From an uncultured Ileibacterium sp. (GTDB taxonomy: Bacteria > Bacillota > Clostridia > Peptostreptococcales > Anaerovoracaceae): DNA of 55,630 nucleotides. A program made the translations under genes and the position numbers. The notes under the pieces were generated by a model. The model had not been told where the DNA came from and searched no databases. It worked only from the letters and a program-made list of their open reading frames with translations. Within the stretch, counting starts at the first letter, position 1, and every line of letters begins with the position of its first letter. Positions 35,783-44,744 of the stretch are shown here, piece by piece. The stretch is taken from NCBI GenBank assembly GCA_902488835.1, contig CABTXQ010000003.1, positions 1 through 55,630 of the forward strand, written 5' to 3'.

Positions 35783-38473
35783 TTACTCTTCTTCTTTTCT
35801 TTTTAATGATCTATAAAGCAATATTGTGCTTACTAGGAAGAGTCCTCCGGAAAGCAAAACATAACTATCCGCATCACCAGTCATAGGTGTGTTATTATTT
35901 GGGTTAACAATTTGCTCAGAATCTTCTTCGTTAGCTGCAATAGTAAATGTACCTATATTCGAACTTCCATATTCATACTCAAATTGGAATGTATGTTTTC
36001 CTGATGAAAGTCTATTCCAATATGCACTAGGAATAGTTACAACGGTAGAACCCGAAACTGCCTTATATTCATTTGCAGGAATAAAATTGCCATCTATTGT
36101 AATACCTGTGAAGTATTTGAGGCTACCATTACATGAAAATTTGAGAGCTTCTTTAACACCCGATGTTACACCTGATTTATCTCCATAAATCAATTTAAGG
36201 AGCGTCATAGCATCAATCTTAGCAATATTGAGTTTCTTAACTGCATTAAGATATTCATTTTTCTTGCCATCCAATGCTTTTGTCGCTTCTTCAAATGCTT
36301 TCTTTGCTTTTTCATTTTCAGTTTTTGATTTGCTTAGTTCAACTTCTGCATTTGTCTTAGCTTCATTAGCGGCAGCTAATGCTTCTTCTTTATCTTTTAC
36401 AGCCTTATCGGCATTATCAAGATTTGTCTTTGCAGCTTTTTCTTCCTCAAGCTTTGCTTCGTAATCGTTTAATGCCTTTGTCAAGTCCTCAAATTTCTTG
36501 GTATCTTCATTAAGCTTATTGTTGGCATTATCTCTATCAGCTTCTGCTTTTTCTGCTTCTTTAGTCTTCGCATTTAGATTATCAAGTTCCTTCTGATGTT
36601 CATTTAAAGCCTTTGTTTTCTCCTGTTCAGCATTGCTAGCCTTAGTATTTGCATCATCTCTAGCCTTTTTAGCCTGTTCCATTTCTGTTTCTGCTTTATT
36701 TAATGCCTCTTGTGCATCTTCTACAGCTTTTCTAGCCTTAGTTATCTCATCATTTACTGCATCAAGGTCAGCCTGTGCCTTTTTGAGATTTTGCTCAGCT
36801 TCGTTCTTTTCATTTATCTTAGAATCTACTATGCTCTTTTTAGCTTCTGCATCTTCTCTTGCTTTATCTGCTAATACTTTAGCTTCATCCAATTCTGCTA
36901 TTATATTGGCATTATCTTCATTGAATTTCTTAAGATTGTCCGATGCTGCCTTTTCATTCGCAACTGCTTCACTCTTCTCCTCTTCAATTGAATTTATTAG
37001 ATTTTCCTGATCGCTCAATGCCTTAGATGCATTATTATATGCATTCTCAGAATTCTTAACAGCTTCTTTTGCATTTGTAACTTCTGTATTAGCATTATCA
37101 CTATTTGATTTTGCAGCTTTCTGTGCATCTTTAGCATTTTGCAGTTTGTCTTCCAGAGGTTTCTTGCTGAAAGAATCCTCATATTCAGCAAACAGTGCTT
37201 TCATTTCAGCAAAAGTATACTTGGCTCTTCCAGACGAGTTGTACTGCCCTACAGAATTTGTCTTGAAAAATTCAGAGTCCTCACTTGAGTCTTCTTGAGT
37301 TCTTCCGAATCCCATTACTGTGCCAGAGTTTGAATATAAGAAAAATGTATAGTGCCCAATAACACCAAGTGTAGCAGCCTTATTTTCAATTTTCTTTAAA
37401 TCTTCATAGCTTAAATTATCTAAATCGGTTATTCCAAGTTCTTTTGCAGCCTTATCAAAATATATCTTCTCTCCGTATATCCAACTCCATCTAGGATCAT
37501 TTATCGATACAAAAGCATTATCGCTAGAATGTAAAACTTCTGCTTGACCGCCCTCATTCCAACATTTAGGATTATGACCTAGATAAAATCCATCTCTATT
37601 TGAATTTATTTGAGCACCAACTATAGCTGTAAAGCTAGTATATGCAACACCATCATTTGTCAAAAGGCTTTGATTATTCTCTCTAAGGTATCTAACATAA
37701 GCTTTTCTATATGGATCAGTCGACTCTTTTATATACTTCTCTGTTTCATCAAGGAATGTCAGTGATTTCTTGAAATTATTGTATGAAATTGCATCATTTT
37801 CGTAATTTAGTCCTGCCGTCTTGCCCTTTGTCGGTTCCAATCCTGTCATTGGATTGCCATCATCATTTTTCAAATCCGGAGCCCAAGATGAAACATCTTC
37901 ATTTAGTGCATTTTCTATTAAAGTTTTAGCTCTGTTGAGATCATATTTTTGATCTTCAGTTAGGGTAGAATCTTTCTCTTCAAGAACCCATTCTATGAAT
38001 CCTAATGTGCCTCTTCCTTTTCTAATGGCAAAATTAGCATCTGCTTCTTGCAATGCTTTAGTTGCTTCTTCCACAGCATTGTTTGCTTCAATTAATTTAG
38101 TTTTTGCTTCTTCTGCATTCTTCTCTGCTGTTTTTAGACTATTTTTTGCATTAGTCAATGCGTTGTCTGCCTCTGTTTTCTTTGAATTTAATTGTTCTTT
38201 CTTCGAATTGGCTTCTTCGAGTTCCTTATTTATCTCTGTTACCTTATTCTGAGCTTCTTTAAGTGTATTCTCAAGCTCTATTCTTTTAGCACTTATTGAT
38301 TCAGACTGTTTTTTTAATTCCTCATAAGCCTGCTCTTTTTCATCTGCATCAGCTTTCGCCGCATTATAATCTTGCTCTGCTTTTGTAAGTTCCTCTTTTT
38401 TCTCATTAAACTCAGTATTTGCTGCTTCTACTGCCTCTTTAGCATTCTGATATTCAGGATTATCCCTTGTCAA
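35783..38473 (-). CDS. Coiled-coil surface protein with CAP-like domain, C-terminal part (separated by an in-frame TGA)
   Basis: Continuation, in the same frame, of the gene that starts at 39205; a single TGA at 38501-38503 separates the two parts, so this part has no convincing start of its own (first in-frame start-like codon is TTG 38473). It shows Ala/Lys/Glu-rich coiled coil, then a globular domain at about 150-430 resembling CAP/SCP (YLGHNPKCWN, YGEKIYF, GVIGHYTFFL giving the H / GE / GHY pattern). More coiled coil follows, with an Ig-like or X2-like domain (about 765-850) and the sorting signal TPMTGD, hydrophobic span and KRKEEE tail. It is predicted to be wall-anchored. A full product would be about 1140 residues. 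Confidence 0.75.
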   Translation of the reverse strand: MTRDNPEYQNAKEAVEAANTEFNEKKEELTKAEQDYNAAKADADEKEQAYEELKKQSESISAKRIELENTLKEAQNKVTEINKELEEANSKKEQLNSKKTEADNALTNAKNSLKTAEKNAEEAKTKLIEANNAVEEATKALQEADANFAIRKGRGTLGFIEWVLEEKDSTLTEDQKYDLNRAKTLIENALNEDVSSWAPDLKNDDGNPMTGLEPTKGKTAGLNYENDAISYNNFKKSLTFLDETEKYIKESTDPYRKAYVRYLRENNQSLLTNDGVAYTSFTAIVGAQINSNRDGFYLGHNPKCWNEGGQAEVLHSSDNAFVSINDPRWSWIYGEKIYFDKAAKELGITDLDNLSYEDLKKIENKAATLGVIGHYTFFLYSNSGTVMGFGRTQEDSSEDSEFFKTNSVGQYNSSGRAKYTFAEMKALFAEYEDSFSKKPLEDKLQNAKDAQKAAKSNSDNANTEVTNAKEAVKNSENAYNNASKALSDQENLINSIEEEKSEAVANEKAASDNLKKFNEDNANIIAELDEAKVLADKAREDAEAKKSIVDSKINEKNEAEQNLKKAQADLDAVNDEITKARKAVEDAQEALNKAETEMEQAKKARDDANTKASNAEQEKTKALNEHQKELDNLNAKTKEAEKAEADRDNANNKLNEDTKKFEDLTKALNDYEAKLEEEKAAKTNLDNADKAVKDKEEALAAANEAKTNAEVELSKSKTENEKAKKAFEEATKALDGKKNEYLNAVKKLNIAKIDAMTLLKLIYGDKSGVTSGVKEALKFSCNGSLKYFTGITIDGNFIPANEYKAVSGSTVVTIPSAYWNRLSSGKHTFQFEYEYGSSNIGTFTIAANEEDSEQIVNPNNNTPMTGDADSYVLLSGGLFLVSTILLYRSLKRKEEE

Positions 38474-38500
38474 AGCATTGAGTTTATCCTCTGCATCTTT

Positions 38501-39205
38501 TCATGCTTGTTCTGCCTTGTTCTTAGCTTCAGTCTTTTCATCTAAATCAGCTTGAGCTTTTGTCAGTGCTCCATTAGCAGCATTGGCCTCTTCTTCTTTT
38601 TCTTCTTTTAGCTTCTTTGCCTCAGCCTCTTTGGTTTTTGCCTCTTCAAGGGCAGCTTTCTTATCAGCGAGGTCTGCTTCAGCTTTCTTTAAATTTTCCT
38701 TATCCTGCTCAATCGTATTAGCTGCATCAGGATTTTCAGCAACTAGGTCATCATATGCCTTTTTTGCCTTATCCTTTTCTTCAACAGCCTTATCATATGC
38801 GTCTTTTGCCTTTTCCTGTTCAGATTTTGCATTCTCAAGATCACTGGTTGCCTTTTCTACAGCTTTTTCTTTATCTTTAATTTTTTCTTGAGATTTGGCA
38901 AGAGCTTCTGACGTCTTATCTACTTCACTCTGTTTTTCATCATATTTTAGATCTTTTTTTGCATTATCATAAGCATTCTTCTTTGATTCCAGTTCTTCTT
39001 TAGCTAAATCAAAGTTTTTTTCCGCTTCAATTATATCGACGGATTTTACACTGTTATTCTCTTGAACATTCCCATCTTTTGGTGCAGGAGCAGGTGTTAT
39101 ACCATTACCCATCTCTGCATATGTTCCTGCTACAAGTGAACCGACCATTGATGTCGTAAGTGCTGCTGTAATTCCAACCTTCTTTATCTTGCTTACATTT
39201 TTCAT
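38501..39205 (-). CDS. Coiled-coil surface protein, N-terminal part ending at a premature TGA
   Basis: A 234-residue N-terminal part: signal peptide (MKNVSKIKKVGITAALTTSM..., about 1-30, cleavage near TYA-EM), a short Pro-rich linker, then heptad-rich coiled coil. It ends ...KAEQA at TGA; the codons after it read K-D-A-E-D-K-L in the same coiled-coil pattern, so the reading frame plainly continues into 35783-38473. Without read-through the cell would secrete a 20-kDa unanchored coil. The promoter TTGACT-17-TAGAAT is upstream. Whether the TGA is a mutation, an error or is suppressed cannot be told here. Confidence 0.75.
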   Translation of the reverse strand: MKNVSKIKKVGITAALTTSMVGSLVAGTYAEMGNGITPAPAPKDGNVQENNSVKSVDIIEAEKNFDLAKEELESKKNAYDNAKKDLKYDEKQSEVDKTSEALAKSQEKIKDKEKAVEKATSDLENAKSEQEKAKDAYDKAVEEKDKAKKAYDDLVAENPDAANTIEQDKENLKKAEADLADKKAALEEAKTKEAEAKKLKEEKEEEANAANGALTKAQADLDEKTEAKNKAEQA

Positions 39206-39281
39206 AGCATAGCTCCTAATCTTTTTAATTATTTATAAAACTTTAAATTTGCTTATAAAATATTACAACTATACATTATGA

Positions 39282-39310
39282 ATTCTACCCCCAATATAGG
39301 TTTTAGTCAA
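39282..39310 (-). promoter_or_regulatory. Promoter of the coiled-coil surface protein
   Basis: On the minus strand TTGACT (39305-39310), 17-base spacer, TAGAAT (39282-39287), about 75 bases before ATG 39205. AGGAGC precedes the start codon. Confidence 0.6.
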
Positions 39311-39335
39311 CTATAATGAACCATTTATACTGTAC

Positions 39336-40292
39336 CTAAAAGGTTGCAATTTCAGGCTCTAGGGGATTTGTTCTTTTTACATATGCGCAGTGAAGTACAG
39401 GCCCTTCTTCACGATAGGAATCGTTATATTCATTCCTTATCTTCGCTTTGATCTCAACCCAGTCCCCGACGTTATATTTTTCTGCTTCTTTCCAATGTGC
39501 TGCAAGTCCTGCAAACTGTATATCCTCAATGCAGCAGGTCATAACGTGTCTTCCGAAGGCAAACTGCCCAGGTGGCATCTGATCCACGAGTGCCACTCTT
39601 CCTGTAATAATTAAAGTTTTTCCTTCATAGTTAATCGGATTCTCATTGATATCCCTATACCATTCTGCGAAATATTCAGGTTTAATCTCAATTATTGATT
39701 TATCCATGTCATATGGCAGAGGATCCTCTATCATATCAGGCTCGACATCATCAGGACCGTATTCATATGCAATCTGAACCTTCCTACTTGCTATTCTGAC
39801 CTCTTTATGAAATGCATTTTTGTCAAACTCTCCACGTACACATCTGTTGAACACAAGTAGGTCGGGCGTTTTCATCTTATCAAATGTCTGCTGTCTCATG
39901 TTCTTATTATACATTTCAAAAGTAGTAGCATCCATAAAGCATATTTCCTGTGCAATTATCCAGTTAGGAGGCATTGCTCTAAATAATGACTCGAGCAACC
40001 ACATACCGTTATATTCAATCATTACGTCATCTATATTATGCCTTGCTTCAAGGCTTGAAAGAAACGTTTCTGTAAGCTCTTTCTCGGATTCCACCATCTG
40101 TATTATTATATTCTCACTTGCAAACCTTGACGGATCATATTCGATCTCCCCATCTTCGCAAACAAGGAGAAGTGTCTTCTTCTCCATGCTATCATCCGGT
40201 GTATCAAGAACGCTTTGAATAAAAGTCGTCTTCCCCGAATCAAGAAATCCGGTAAAAAGATATACGGGAATATCCCTTAATCCATTCTGCAA
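39336..40292 (-). CDS. CobW-like G3E GTPase fused to a DUF1980-like C-terminal domain
   Basis: About 318 residues. The N-terminal G3E/CobW P-loop domain (GFLDSGKTTFI near residue 12; CEDGEIEYD; VFNRCVRGEFD) lacks the CxCC metal motif of its neighbour. The C-terminal ~100 residues (EGKTLIITGRVAL ... FGRHVMTCCIEDIQFAGLAA ... GDWVEIKAKI) resemble the soluble domain of YcgQ/TIGR03943 (DUF1980), including the paired Cys. TTG 40292 is taken as start because GGAGG lies 6 bases upstream, inside the end of the preceding gene. It is coupled to the His-rich CobW gene. A role in transition-metal (probably zinc) homeostasis is inferred from both domains and context. Confidence 0.75.
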   Translation of the reverse strand: MQNGLRDIPVYLFTGFLDSGKTTFIQSVLDTPDDSMEKKTLLLVCEDGEIEYDPSRFASENIIIQMVESEKELTETFLSSLEARHNIDDVMIEYNGMWLLESLFRAMPPNWIIAQEICFMDATTFEMYNKNMRQQTFDKMKTPDLLVFNRCVRGEFDKNAFHKEVRIASRKVQIAYEYGPDDVEPDMIEDPLPYDMDKSIIEIKPEYFAEWYRDINENPINYEGKTLIITGRVALVDQMPPGQFAFGRHVMTCCIEDIQFAGLAAHWKEAEKYNVGDWVEIKAKIRNEYNDSYREEGPVLHCAYVKRTNPLEPEIATF

Positions 40293-40293
40293 T

Positions 40294-41355
40294 TTAGTCC
40301 TCCATTCCAAAAAGCTTCTTTATCGCATCTTCTTTAAGATCTGTCCCTATTACACATAATATGCCTGTTACCTCAGAGGTTCCCTCTCTTATGTCTCCTT
40401 CTCCAGGTACGTAATCAAAGTGGATCCATTTGCCGTCAAGAGCTTTAAGTATTCCCTTTGCCCTTATTATCATCCCGTATTTTTCTTCATCTTCTATCTC
40501 TTCAAGGATGTCCTCAATCTGCTTGCGATTGAAGATTTTGGCTGTCTCTATTCCAACTGTGCTGAAAACCTCATCCGCATCATGTCCGTGATGGTGGTGA
40601 TGATGGTCTTGTCCGCAGCCACAGTGTTCATCATGCTCATGGTGATGTTCGTGTTGATGTTCATGTTGATGCTCATGGTGGTGTTCGTGTTGATGATCAT
40701 GCTCATGGTGATGTTCTTCTGACTCCTCTTCACGAAGTTTTTCCATGACGTAGTCAAGGCTTCTTCTCTCTTCCATTGCATCGATAATATCTTTTCCTTT
40801 AAGCTCTTCCCAATCTGTTGTTACGATAGCAGCCCGGGGATTCAGCTTTCTTAGCATCTTTACAACTTCATCGATCTTAGCCTCATCAAGCCCTGATGTG
40901 TGAGAAAGAATGATTGCACTTGCATTCTCTACCTGATTCTCAAAGAATTCTCCGAAATTCTTAAGATATTTCTTGGCTTTTTTTGCATCAACCACCACAG
41001 GAAAACTGTTTAATAGAATGTCCTTGTTATTCAGGCTCTTGACTGCAGATATCACATCTGAAAGTTTACCAACTCCTGAAGGCTCTATTACTATTACATC
41101 AGGCTTATATTCGTCCATTACCTCGGAAAGTGCTTTCTCAAAATCACCGACAATGGTACAGCATATGCAGCCTGCAGTTAACTCATTTATTATAACCCCT
41201 GTATCTTTAAGAAACCCTGTGTCTACACCTATCTCTCCGAATTCATTTTCGATAATAATTATCTTCTTATCTCCATATCCTTCTTCTATGAGTTTCCTTA
41301 TGAGGGTCGTCTTACCTGCACCAAGAAACCCCGAAATTATATCTACTTTGGTCAT
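40294..41355 (-). CDS. His-rich CobW/COG0523 G3E GTPase, metallochaperone
   Basis: A 353-residue protein. P-loop GFLGAGKTTLI (9-19), ENEFGEIGVD (36-45), the metal motif GCICC (C63, C65, C66), Walker B-like EPSGVG (91-96) and a C-terminal CobW_C domain. Between them residues 215-258 hold 25 histidines plus CGCG, a metal-storage or capture loop. The usual NKxD guanine motif is replaced by SHTSGLD. COG0523 proteins insert or deliver Zn2+, Co2+ or Ni2+; histidine loops are common in zinc and nickel forms. It is first in a two-gene operon. No clear Zur or NikR operator was recognised in the 127-base upstream gap. Confidence 0.88.
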   Translation of the reverse strand: MTKVDIISGFLGAGKTTLIRKLIEEGYGDKKIIIIENEFGEIGVDTGFLKDTGVIINELTAGCICCTIVGDFEKALSEVMDEYKPDVIVIEPSGVGKLSDVISAVKSLNNKDILLNSFPVVVDAKKAKKYLKNFGEFFENQVENASAIILSHTSGLDEAKIDEVVKMLRKLNPRAAIVTTDWEELKGKDIIDAMEERRSLDYVMEKLREEESEEHHHEHDHQHEHHHEHQHEHQHEHHHEHDEHCGCGQDHHHHHHGHDADEVFSTVGIETAKIFNRKQIEDILEEIEDEEKYGMIIRAKGILKALDGKWIHFDYVPGEGDIREGTSEVTGILCVIGTDLKEDAIKKLFGMED

Positions 41356-41482
41356 TTTTACCTCCTGAAAAATTCTTAATGTTCAATATTTAATATACAT
41401 CAATAATTTTTTTATGAGTGAAGATTTGAAAAAAACTTCCAAGATGCTAGAATATAACCAGATTCAAAAGGAGAATATCTAA

Positions 41483-42136
41483 ATGGATTTGAATTATTTA
41501 ATACCTGACTATGTAAGCGAAGATGTTAGATCATCCATACTTATGTGGGAAAATTTCATGAACAGACGTGTCGTTTTCTCTGAATTCGGTAGTGAAATTC
41601 ACACTAAGAAACACTGTGGTCGTGTGCTTCTTTTTGCTGAGCTGATTTCAGACAATATGGACCTCGATGACAGCTCAAAAGATGCTCTTGCAATGGCTTC
41701 AATATTTCATGATTCAAGACGTAAGGCCGACGGACCGGATGTTGGTCACGGAAAGAGAGCTGCTGATTATTACAAGGAATTCTGTGAGAGTGGAGTTGGA
41801 ATGCTGCCACTTCCGTTTGACATGAGAACATATTTCGCAATGGCTTATCATGACCGTAATGATGCACTTGGTATAAAACAGATTAGCGACTATTTTAATA
41901 ATGAAAAAGAAAGAGAAAATGCAATTTTAATATATAATATTTTCAAGGATTCAGATGCTCTCGACCGCTGGAGGCTTGGACTTCGTGACGGGCTTGACCT
42001 AAGCTATCTTAGGACTGATGAAGCTAGGCGGATGGCAGATTTTTCAAAGGATGTTGTAATAAAATCGACTGATGGCACTGCGCCTAAGGATCTTGCAGAA
42101 CTTAGGCGACGTTTCAAGGAGAAATATCATAAGTAG
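41483..42136 (+). CDS. HD-domain phosphohydrolase family protein
   Basis: A 217-residue protein with metal ligands fitting H39 in HTKKHCGRV, the HD pair in ASIFHDSRRK (about 73-82), H in DVGHGKRAAD and a later D in FKDSDALDRWR. This is an HD-superfamily hydrolase of unknown substrate (nucleotides or oligonucleotides are usual). AAAGGAG lies 11-17 bases before ATG 41483. It converges on the MATE gene with a 10-base overlap. Confidence 0.78.
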   Translation: MDLNYLIPDYVSEDVRSSILMWENFMNRRVVFSEFGSEIHTKKHCGRVLLFAELISDNMDLDDSSKDALAMASIFHDSRRKADGPDVGHGKRAADYYKEFCESGVGMLPLPFDMRTYFAMAYHDRNDALGIKQISDYFNNEKERENAILIYNIFKDSDALDRWRLGLRDGLDLSYLRTDEARRMADFSKDVVIKSTDGTAPKDLAELRRRFKEKYHK

Positions 42137-43461
42137 TATTTGTATTCATATCTATATTTTCTTATAAAATACGTTGAAACTATAACTGATAAAAGCTCCG
42201 CTGAAATTACTGCAGAGAACACTCCATTAAGCCCAAATATTTTAGGCAAAATCAGGATCGAAAGGCATTGGAATACGAGTGTCCTTCCGAAGGCAATTAT
42301 AGCTGAAACCCTTCCATTATTAAGTGCCGTAAATAGTGATGAAGCATATCCGTTAAATCCGAGTATGAGATATGAAAATGAGAATAATCTAAATCCGCTT
42401 ACTGTCATCTCCATAAGCTCCATGCTGTATCCGAAGAAAATCCTAACAAGTGTTACAGCAAAAATCTGTGCTAAGGAAAATGAGATTATCGATGCTACTG
42501 TGATTATTCTCACGCTTTTCGAAAATAGATTTTGTAACTCCTTCTCGTTCCCTGACCCATAGTGATAGCTGACGATCGATGAGCTTCCGAATGCATACCC
42601 AAACAATATTCCTGTGAATATGAAATTTATGTACATTATGACTCCGAATGCAGCAACTCCATTTTCTCCAACTATTCTAATCAGCTGAATATTATAAAGC
42701 ATATTTACAAATGACGATGAAATTATCGTCATAAATTCGGATGCACCGTTGCTTAATACCTTTAGTATAGATTTATATTCGAATCTCGTCTTCACGAGGT
42801 GAAGCTTGCTTTTATTCGGACTGATGAAATATATAAAAGGCGTAACCCCACCGACGATCTCACTCGAAACCGTGGCCCAGGCAGCTCCAGGAACTCCTAG
42901 CCCGAGTATGCCGACGAATACCAAGTCTAAGACCATATTCGTTACGCCTGCCATTATTGTTATGTATAATCCAAAATTAGGTCTTGCTGCAGTAACCATA
43001 AGGCTTTGAAATGAAGTCTGAAGCATGAAAAAAGTGAGTGATACCATGGATATTCTTCCGTATAGAACTGCATCCCCCATCATAGCATCTGTCGCTCCGA
43101 GCAGTCTTGCAACCCTAGGCATCATTATAGCCATTATTATAGATACAATTATTCCAACAATTATTAATATATAGATTAACATTGAGAAAACTTCTGATGC
43201 TCTCTTTTCATCCTGCTGCCCTAGAATCATCGAAACAAGTGCGTTGCCGCCTGTTCCAACCATGAATCCGACTGCACTTAGTAGTATTATTACAGGCATG
43301 ATGAGGTTGACTGATGCAAAAGCATTGGCCCCGACATAGTTTGACACGAAAAATCCATCTACAACTCCATAAATTGAAGTAAATATCATCATGAAGATAG
43401 ATGGTAGCGTAAATCTTATTAATTTTTGATATGTAAAATGTTCACTGAGTTCAATCTTCAT
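42127..43461 (-). CDS. MATE family efflux transporter
   Basis: A 444-residue, 12-span membrane protein. The N-terminal block FTLPSIFMMIFTSIYGVVDGFFVSNYVG and the repeat LGVPGAAWATVSSEIVGG are typical of DinF/NorM-like multidrug and toxic compound extrusion pumps driven by Na+ or H+. Length is normal. It is a single gene converging on the HD protein; the 111-base gap to rsmE holds the two divergent promoters. No regulator is adjacent. Confidence 0.92.
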   Translation of the reverse strand: MKIELSEHFTYQKLIRFTLPSIFMMIFTSIYGVVDGFFVSNYVGANAFASVNLIMPVIILLSAVGFMVGTGGNALVSMILGQQDEKRASEVFSMLIYILIIVGIIVSIIMAIMMPRVARLLGATDAMMGDAVLYGRISMVSLTFFMLQTSFQSLMVTAARPNFGLYITIMAGVTNMVLDLVFVGILGLGVPGAAWATVSSEIVGGVTPFIYFISPNKSKLHLVKTRFEYKSILKVLSNGASEFMTIISSSFVNMLYNIQLIRIVGENGVAAFGVIMYINFIFTGILFGYAFGSSSIVSYHYGSGNEKELQNLFSKSVRIITVASIISFSLAQIFAVTLVRIFFGYSMELMEMTVSGFRLFSFSYLILGFNGYASSLFTALNNGRVSAIIAFGRTLVFQCLSILILPKIFGLNGVFSAVISAELLSVIVSTYFIRKYRYEYKYYL

Positions 43462-43572
43462 TTTTAATAAATAAAATAATGTATCTTATACTTTGAATAA
43501 AAACAAATATAGTATATTCTAATAGCATGTTTAATTCAATTTGCAATGTACAACAAATAAATGGGGTAAATT

Positions 43573-44319
43573 ATGCAGCAATATTTTATAGATAATAATA
43601 TAGAGTCAGATTTTATCACTATAGATGATAAATATACCGCTAATCACATCTTCAATGTTATGCGATTATCTGAAGGTGAAGAAGTCATTCTCGTAACACC
43701 TGATGGTATGAAGCATGTATCAAAGCTTGTAGACAGAGATTCCAAATTATTCAAGGTTATCGATAGCATCTATGAAAATTTCGAGCTTCCAATCAGGTGT
43801 GCAATCGCTTCAGGATTTCCCAAGGGAGATAAATTATCTTTTATTTCGCAAAAAGCAACAGAGCTTGGAGCTTCCCAAATATATGGTTTCCCTGCTGATA
43901 GATCAGTAGTTAGGTGGGATAATAAAAAAATTGATAAACTGCAGTTAAAACTTGAAAAAGTGGTTCAGGGTGCAGCTGAACAGAGCAGAAGAAATTATAT
44001 TCCTGAACTTATGCTCTTCAAAGATAAGACTAGCTTTGTTCAAATCTTTGAGAAGTTTGATAGAGTAATCGTCGCATATGAGGAGTCAGCAATGGAAGGG
44101 GAGTCTTCCGCACTTTCTCGTACTTTAAGAGATATAAAACGAGAAGAGAGCCTCTTATTCGTATTTGGTCCGGAAGGGGGACTTAGCGAAAAAGAAATAG
44201 CTCTCTTCAATTCAAAGGGCGGAATATGTGCAGGTCTCGGTCCTAGAATAATGCGTGCAGAGACCGCACCTTTATATGCCCTATCTGCCGTAAGTTATGC
44301 TCTTGAACTTGATCTATGA
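43573..44319 (+). CDS. rsmE: 16S rRNA (uracil1498-N3)-methyltransferase
   Basis: A 248-residue SPOUT methyltransferase that makes m3U1498 in 16S rRNA. An N-terminal PUA-like domain (about 1-70, with ANHIFNVMRLSEGEEV) precedes the knotted catalytic domain. The SAM-binding knot shows FVFGPEGGLSEKEI near residue 200 and LGPRIMRAETAPLYALS near 225. ATG 43573 has GGGG/TAAATT spacing typical of a weak site. It runs tail to tail with the thioesterase gene. Confidence 0.95.
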   Translation: MQQYFIDNNIESDFITIDDKYTANHIFNVMRLSEGEEVILVTPDGMKHVSKLVDRDSKLFKVIDSIYENFELPIRCAIASGFPKGDKLSFISQKATELGASQIYGFPADRSVVRWDNKKIDKLQLKLEKVVQGAAEQSRRNYIPELMLFKDKTSFVQIFEKFDRVIVAYEESAMEGESSALSRTLRDIKREESLLFVFGPEGGLSEKEIALFNSKGGICAGLGPRIMRAETAPLYALSAVSYALELDL

Positions 44320-44331
44320 TTCTTCCTTGAT

Positions 44332-44727
44332 TTACTTTACTTTTGCTGCCTTTTTATTTACATTGGCGAGGAATTTTTCATTATCTACTATGAACCTCTG
44401 ATGTTCACCTTCTGATATGTCATCAAGTTCATCCCTGCATTTTACTTTGAACACAAGTCTTGATCTGTCAATTTCAACAAGTTCTGCTTCACAGGTCACT
44501 TCCATTCCAATAGGAGTTGCTGCCTTATGGTCTGTCGAAATTGAAATTCCAACTGTTCCCTTGCCTTCTTCAAGGTGGTCATCAGCAATAGCCTTGCAAG
44601 TTCCTTCCATAAGGGCAATCATATCAGGAGTTGAGAAGACTTCAAGTCCTCCACTTCCTACTGCAGCTGCTGTATTGGTCTTATCCACTTTTATTTTTTT
44701 AATATTTTTCAATCCTGTTTTTAGCAT
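44332..44727 (-). CDS. Hotdog-fold thioesterase, FlK-like
   Basis: A 131-residue single hotdog domain. The pattern TAAAVGSGGLEVFSTPDMIALMEGTCKA followed by TVGISISTDHKAATPIGMEV matches FlK-type (fluoroacetyl-CoA thioesterase-like) proteins, with a probable catalytic Thr/Glu/His set in ST...E...H. The natural substrate in gut and soil anaerobes is unknown. It hydrolyses an acyl-CoA in the cytoplasm and sits just downstream of pepD. Confidence 0.82.
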   Translation of the reverse strand: MLKTGLKNIKKIKVDKTNTAAAVGSGGLEVFSTPDMIALMEGTCKAIADDHLEEGKGTVGISISTDHKAATPIGMEVTCEAELVEIDRSRLVFKVKCRDELDDISEGEHQRFIVDNEKFLANVNKKAAKVK

Positions 44728-44744
44728 AATCTGATCCCCTATTT

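Noticed and set aside
38501..38503. TGA as selenocysteine or as a reassigned sense codon
   Set aside because: The site is in a featureless coiled coil with no SECIS-like hairpin noticed, and TGA ends other genes in the window (for example mntP's upstream partner overlap), so neither is supported.
40548..40781. 77-codon minus-strand frame rich in Met/Thr/Asn
   Set aside because: Out-of-frame reading of the His-rich codons (CAT/CAC) of the CobW gene.
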